Source of the DNA: Linnemannia elongata | Taxonomy: Eukaryota > Mortierellomycota > Mortierellomycetes > Mortierellales > Mortierellaceae | Direction: 5' to 3' | Length of the DNA: 64,000 bases | Assembly (NCBI GenBank): GCA_036320915.1 | Contig: JAXBDG010000006.1 | Location: forward strand, 806,001 to 870,000 | Part shown: positions 61,275-64,000 of the stretch, in pieces | How positions within the stretch are numbered: position 1 is the stretch's first letter | Layout: every line of letters begins with the position of its first letter | Notes under the pieces: generated by a model | Database searches by the model: none | The model's input: the letters and a program-made list of their open reading frames with translations, nothing else | What the model was told of the DNA's origin: nothing | Made by a program: the position numbers and the translations under genes

Positions 61275-61888
61275 GATGGCGACCATCATTTTGTGGTTGC
61301 TTGCATATCACACAACTTTTTTTTTTTTTTGTTTTTTGCTTCCTACAACGCAACCCCTTCTCCCATACTTCCTTTCATACAAAAAATCTTACGACACCCC
61401 TTCCAAGACCAAGTCCCCCCCAATAGTCGCAACAACTCATAGCATTAAAAAAAAATATCAGAAAGAAAAAAAAAACAAGACAGTACGAGGCTTTGTTTTT
61501 GTTTGAATGAAGTATTGTTTATTTTCTGGGTGAGGAAGGTGTAGATATATTCAAAGAAAAGATGGAAAAAATGTAACCAGTACGAAAGTAAAAGAAAGAA
61601 AGCAAAGTGGATGGTATTATTTCAGGGACGTGAGAAAAAGTAAACAGAGGCAAGACGGTATAGACGGGAAGGAAATGGGAGTGTGTGTGTGTGGTGGCGC
61701 AAACGGGAAAACGAGGTCCATTGTCCTGTCCTTCCTCTTGTTCCTTTTGTCCTCTATTTGTCCTCCTCACTCCTGCATATTGTTGTAGGTTGGTTGGTTG
61801 GTTGGTTGGCCGTTATAAAAAAAATATCCTTCTGCATGATGCCTTTTCTGCTGTATGTACATCTTGAGCTTTGGAAAACAACCAGACT
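60761..61888. other. Convergent intergenic region, NudE and membrane-protein 3' ends
   Basis: About 1.1 kb with many T and A runs, including a 39-base A tract at 61235-61273. Frames here are open only because of homopolymers. No gene is seen. Confidence 0.55.
61235..61273. repeat. 39-base A tract
   Basis: Uninterrupted A run (separated by one G from eight more A upstream) in the convergent gap between NudE and the small membrane protein. Confidence 0.9.
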
Positions 61889-62494
61889 TTACTCCTCGAC
61901 TTCAGCATCACCAGCGGCAAGGACACGTCGACGGCGCTGGATCTCAGTCTCGCTCTCAGAATCAACCTCGCTCTCCTCCTCGTCCTCCTCAAGCTCCTCC
62001 TCAGACTCAGACTCAGACTCGGACTCAGACTCCTCCTCATAATCATCATCCTCAGTATCAGAACCCAACAGAGGCGACGACGCATCGGCCAGGGTCTTGA
62101 GGTCAGCCTTTCGCTTCTCCCTCGCCAAATCATCATCCTTCTTGCGGGCGGCCAAAGCCGCAGCCTCGCGGCGGTTAGAGATGTAGGTGATGAGACGGAT
62201 GAGACCCTGAGAGACAAGCATTCCGAGGGCGATGTAGTAGATCATCTCTTGTTGGGATTTAGCTTCGTCCACGGGTTTTGCGGCTTGTTGCCGGAGGTGA
62301 GGAGGGAGGTCCTGGTCGTCGTGGTGGGTGTAAGTGTTGTCATTTGAGGAAGAGTGGTCGGGGTGGGCGTCAGTGACAGCGGCGAGGATTCCGAGGATGA
62401 TGAGCATTCCTGAGGCGTGGGTTGTTGAAGGCGAGGTTGCTGTTGAGATCCAGGAGCGGACTTTTGGGTATGCGGATGCGAGTGCTGATGCCAT
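61889..62494 (-). CDS. Small membrane protein with acidic C-terminal tail
   Basis: A single-exon minus-strand gene of 201 residues. I do not recognise the family. Two hydrophobic segments are visible, near 28-44 (GMLIILGILAAVTDA) and 82-105 (MIYYIALGMLVSQGLIRLI), separated by a His/Asp-rich loop (SNDNTYTHHDDQDLPP). A basic, Ala-rich coiled stretch (RREAAALAARKKDDD) follows, then a strongly acidic Glu/Ser/Asp run near 155-185 and RRRR at 188-191. The basic-acidic tail facing one side suggests an organelle membrane protein (ER or mitochondrion), but no targeting signal decides this. The long plus-strand frame opposite is a shadow of the acidic repeat. Confidence 0.72.
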   Translation of the reverse strand: MASALASAYPKVRSWISTATSPSTTHASGMLIILGILAAVTDAHPDHSSSNDNTYTHHDDQDLPPHLRQQAAKPVDEAKSQQEMIYYIALGMLVSQGLIRLITYISNRREAAALAARKKDDDLAREKRKADLKTLADASSPLLGSDTEDDDYEEESESESESESEEELEEDEEESEVDSESETEIQRRRRVLAAGDAEVEE

Positions 62495-62985
62495 CTTTTT
62501 GTTTCTGTTGTTTGTTTGTTGGTGGGAGCAAAGAGAGAGGATGATGAAAAGCACGAAAAAGAAAGCAAAATAAAAGGAGGAGGTTGGGGTGAGAAAAAAA
62601 ACAAATTCAGCTCTCTGTGTCCAGGGGAAGACGTGACCTTTTTCCCTTTCCTTTTCGTGGTCCTTGATGAAAGAAAAAAGAGAGGCAAACACTTGCGGGG
62701 CGGTGATTGGTTGAAACCAACACGCGAACAAGGTTCATCTTTCTCTCATTCATTCGCTTTTCTTTGTGCGAGTACTTGTGAGAGAGAAAAGAGAGTGAGA
62801 GCAGAACAACAAACAACGACAAGCAATCACAACAGAGTGACCAGACAGCCATTGAAAAAGAAGATGAGAGCCCTCTTTTTTATTTCTCTTCTTTTTTAAC
62901 CTTTGGGGTTCAAAAACACTACAGCATGGATGGGAAAATATCCCTCGCAGAAACATGGAACGCCTCAGAAAACTCAATCCCCATC
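62495..62985. other. Intergenic region between membrane protein and GST
   Basis: About 490 bases between two minus-strand genes: the promoter of the membrane-protein gene and the 3' end of the GST gene. GA-rich; no exon supported. Confidence 0.5.
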
Positions 62986-63297
62986 CTAGATCCCAGCCTT
63001 AGCATACATGACCTGGGAGTAGGAGATATGCTTCTTATAAGCCTCAGACTGACGCCAGGTCTGCAGCCGTGGTTCACTATCAACGGTCTCTTTGACCTTC
63101 CAGATCTCGGGTGATCCTTGCTTGATCTTGTCCAAAATCTCGTCACCCTTGTGCAGACATTTAATGTGGTCGATTGCATTCGCCGTCATCAAATCCGCCA
63201 ATGACAACTACCATTTTTTTTTTTTTTTTCAATGGAAAAAAAGTAAAAGAGTTAGATCCTGCTGTTGAGTTCTTAACTAGCTCCCCTGTTCAAGAAC

Positions 63298-63330
<33 letters not shown>

Positions 63331-63623
63331 CATACACATTTGAGTGGCTATTCGCATTTCGCTTCTTGACTGGTTACCTTGTTGCCGACGTAATGACCGT
63401 TGGATCCGTTGTCCTTGAGGTGCTTAGTATGTGCCTCGATCCAGACGGGAAGCTCTTTCTTATAGAACGCCTCCAATGCTTTCTCTTGCACCTCCTTGTA
63501 ATTCCTAAACATCCCAAGCAATAAATTTTTCAGCGTTCTGGTTAGCCTAAAATTCTCCTTTTCCCACGCCATAGTATTTTGTTTCTTGTTGGTATGCCAG
63601 CAAGAATGACAACTACAACGACA

Positions 63624-63661
<38 letters not shown>

Positions 63662-63902
63662 AGTGGGACGGAATGTACCAAGTATAACGCATAGTGAGTC
63701 GCTCACGGAAGAACATCGACGAAGAATGGAAGGCCTTAATCTGAAGCTCTTCCCACTCATTCTCGCCCAGGAGTCCAAACTGCTTGGCGAGGTAATGTTC
63801 AATCACAATTGATTCTGCAAGCCGAACCTCCAGTCCATCTGCGGTCTTGATATGCAGGACGGGGAATACTGCGAATGGCGATTTCTCCTCTACCGGCCAG
63901 CT
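62986..63902 (-). CDS. Glutathione S-transferase (5' part beyond the window)
   Basis: Three exons are visible on the minus strand, 63902-63679, 63546-63378 and 63207-62986; the acceptor at 63903-63904 shows that more lies upstream, past the window edge. The visible part (204 residues) starts in the thioredoxin-like domain: SWPVEEKSPFAVFPVL and the LAESIVIEHYLAKQFGLLG run with the Glu-Ser pair that binds the gamma-glutamyl group. The all-helical C-terminal domain contains VGNKLSLADLMT (the N-capping box region) and ends WRQSEAYKKHISYSQVMYAKAGI. The pattern is that of sigma-like GSTs. The catalytic N-terminal residue is not in the window. Each visible intron, and the one at the edge, contains a long A tract on the plus strand (U in the transcript). 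Confidence 0.88.
63299..63328. repeat. 30-base A tract (U tract in GST last intron)
   Basis: Homopolymer inside the last intron of the GST gene. Confidence 0.9.
63626..63659. repeat. 34-base A tract (U tract in a GST intron)
   Basis: Homopolymer inside the preceding GST intron, 19 bases downstream of its donor in transcript direction. Confidence 0.9.
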
Positions 63903-64000
63903 CTACATATCATTGCCAAAACAAAACAAAAAAAAAAAAAAAAAAAAAGGAAAGATGCAGTATTAGTTGATATGAATGATTGATTGAAACGAAAGTTGTG

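Overview
The window is nuclear DNA of a filamentous fungus. Genes are split by many short GT-AG introns (mostly 50-170 nt), 5' leaders are long and pyrimidine-rich, and the products include a secreted PL3 pectate lyase, a Shg1-type COMPASS subunit, Pet127, NudE and a CDC25-type RasGEF. The intron density, the PARP-like small-protein family and the low-complexity extensions point to an early-diverging lineage such as Mortierellomycota/Mucoromycota. That placement is inference; no marker gene in the window proves it. All gene models were spliced by hand from reading frames and splice sites.

Layout. 0-1.5 kb: pectate lyase. 2.6-3.7 kb: UTP23. 4.1-5.8 kb: two intact small PARP-like genes (A, B). 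6.0-6.9 kb: an orphan minus-strand ORF that looks partly decayed. 7.0-9.7 kb: DHX35 helicase. 10.0-11.0 kb: ISA2. 11.4-15.3 kb: Pet127. 15.7-17.1 kb (minus): exosome subunit RRP4. 17.6-19.7 kb (minus): malate dehydrogenase. 21.6-24.7 kb: a second PARP-like cluster with one intact gene (C) and two pseudogenes (D, E). 24.9-26.1 kb (minus): type-2 peroxiredoxin. 27.1-30.0 kb: nucleotide-sugar transporter with a large Ser-rich N-terminal extension. 30.6-33.8 kb: glycerol-3-phosphate acyltransferase. 34.1-35.2 kb: family-16 methyltransferase. 35.4-38.5 kb (minus): Shg1-domain protein. 39.1-41.4 kb: SR splicing factor. 41.4-48.7 kb: gene-poor. 48.7-54.8 kb: RasGEF. 57.1-60.8 kb: NudE. 61.9-62.5 kb (minus): small membrane protein. 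63.0-64.0 kb (minus): glutathione S-transferase cut by the window edge.

Many genes serve RNA metabolism (UTP23 for rRNA, DHX35 and the SR protein for splicing, RRP4 for the exosome, Pet127 for mitochondrial RNA), but nothing shows co-regulation and chance clustering is likely. The most notable structure is the PARP-like family. An A-type plus B-type gene pair occurs twice, about 17 kb apart, with identical exon architecture within each type. One copy of the pair is intact; the other has an intact A-type gene followed by two broken B-type copies. The family keeps the HGT motif of the PARP fold but appears to have replaced the other catalytic residues and gained conserved cysteines.
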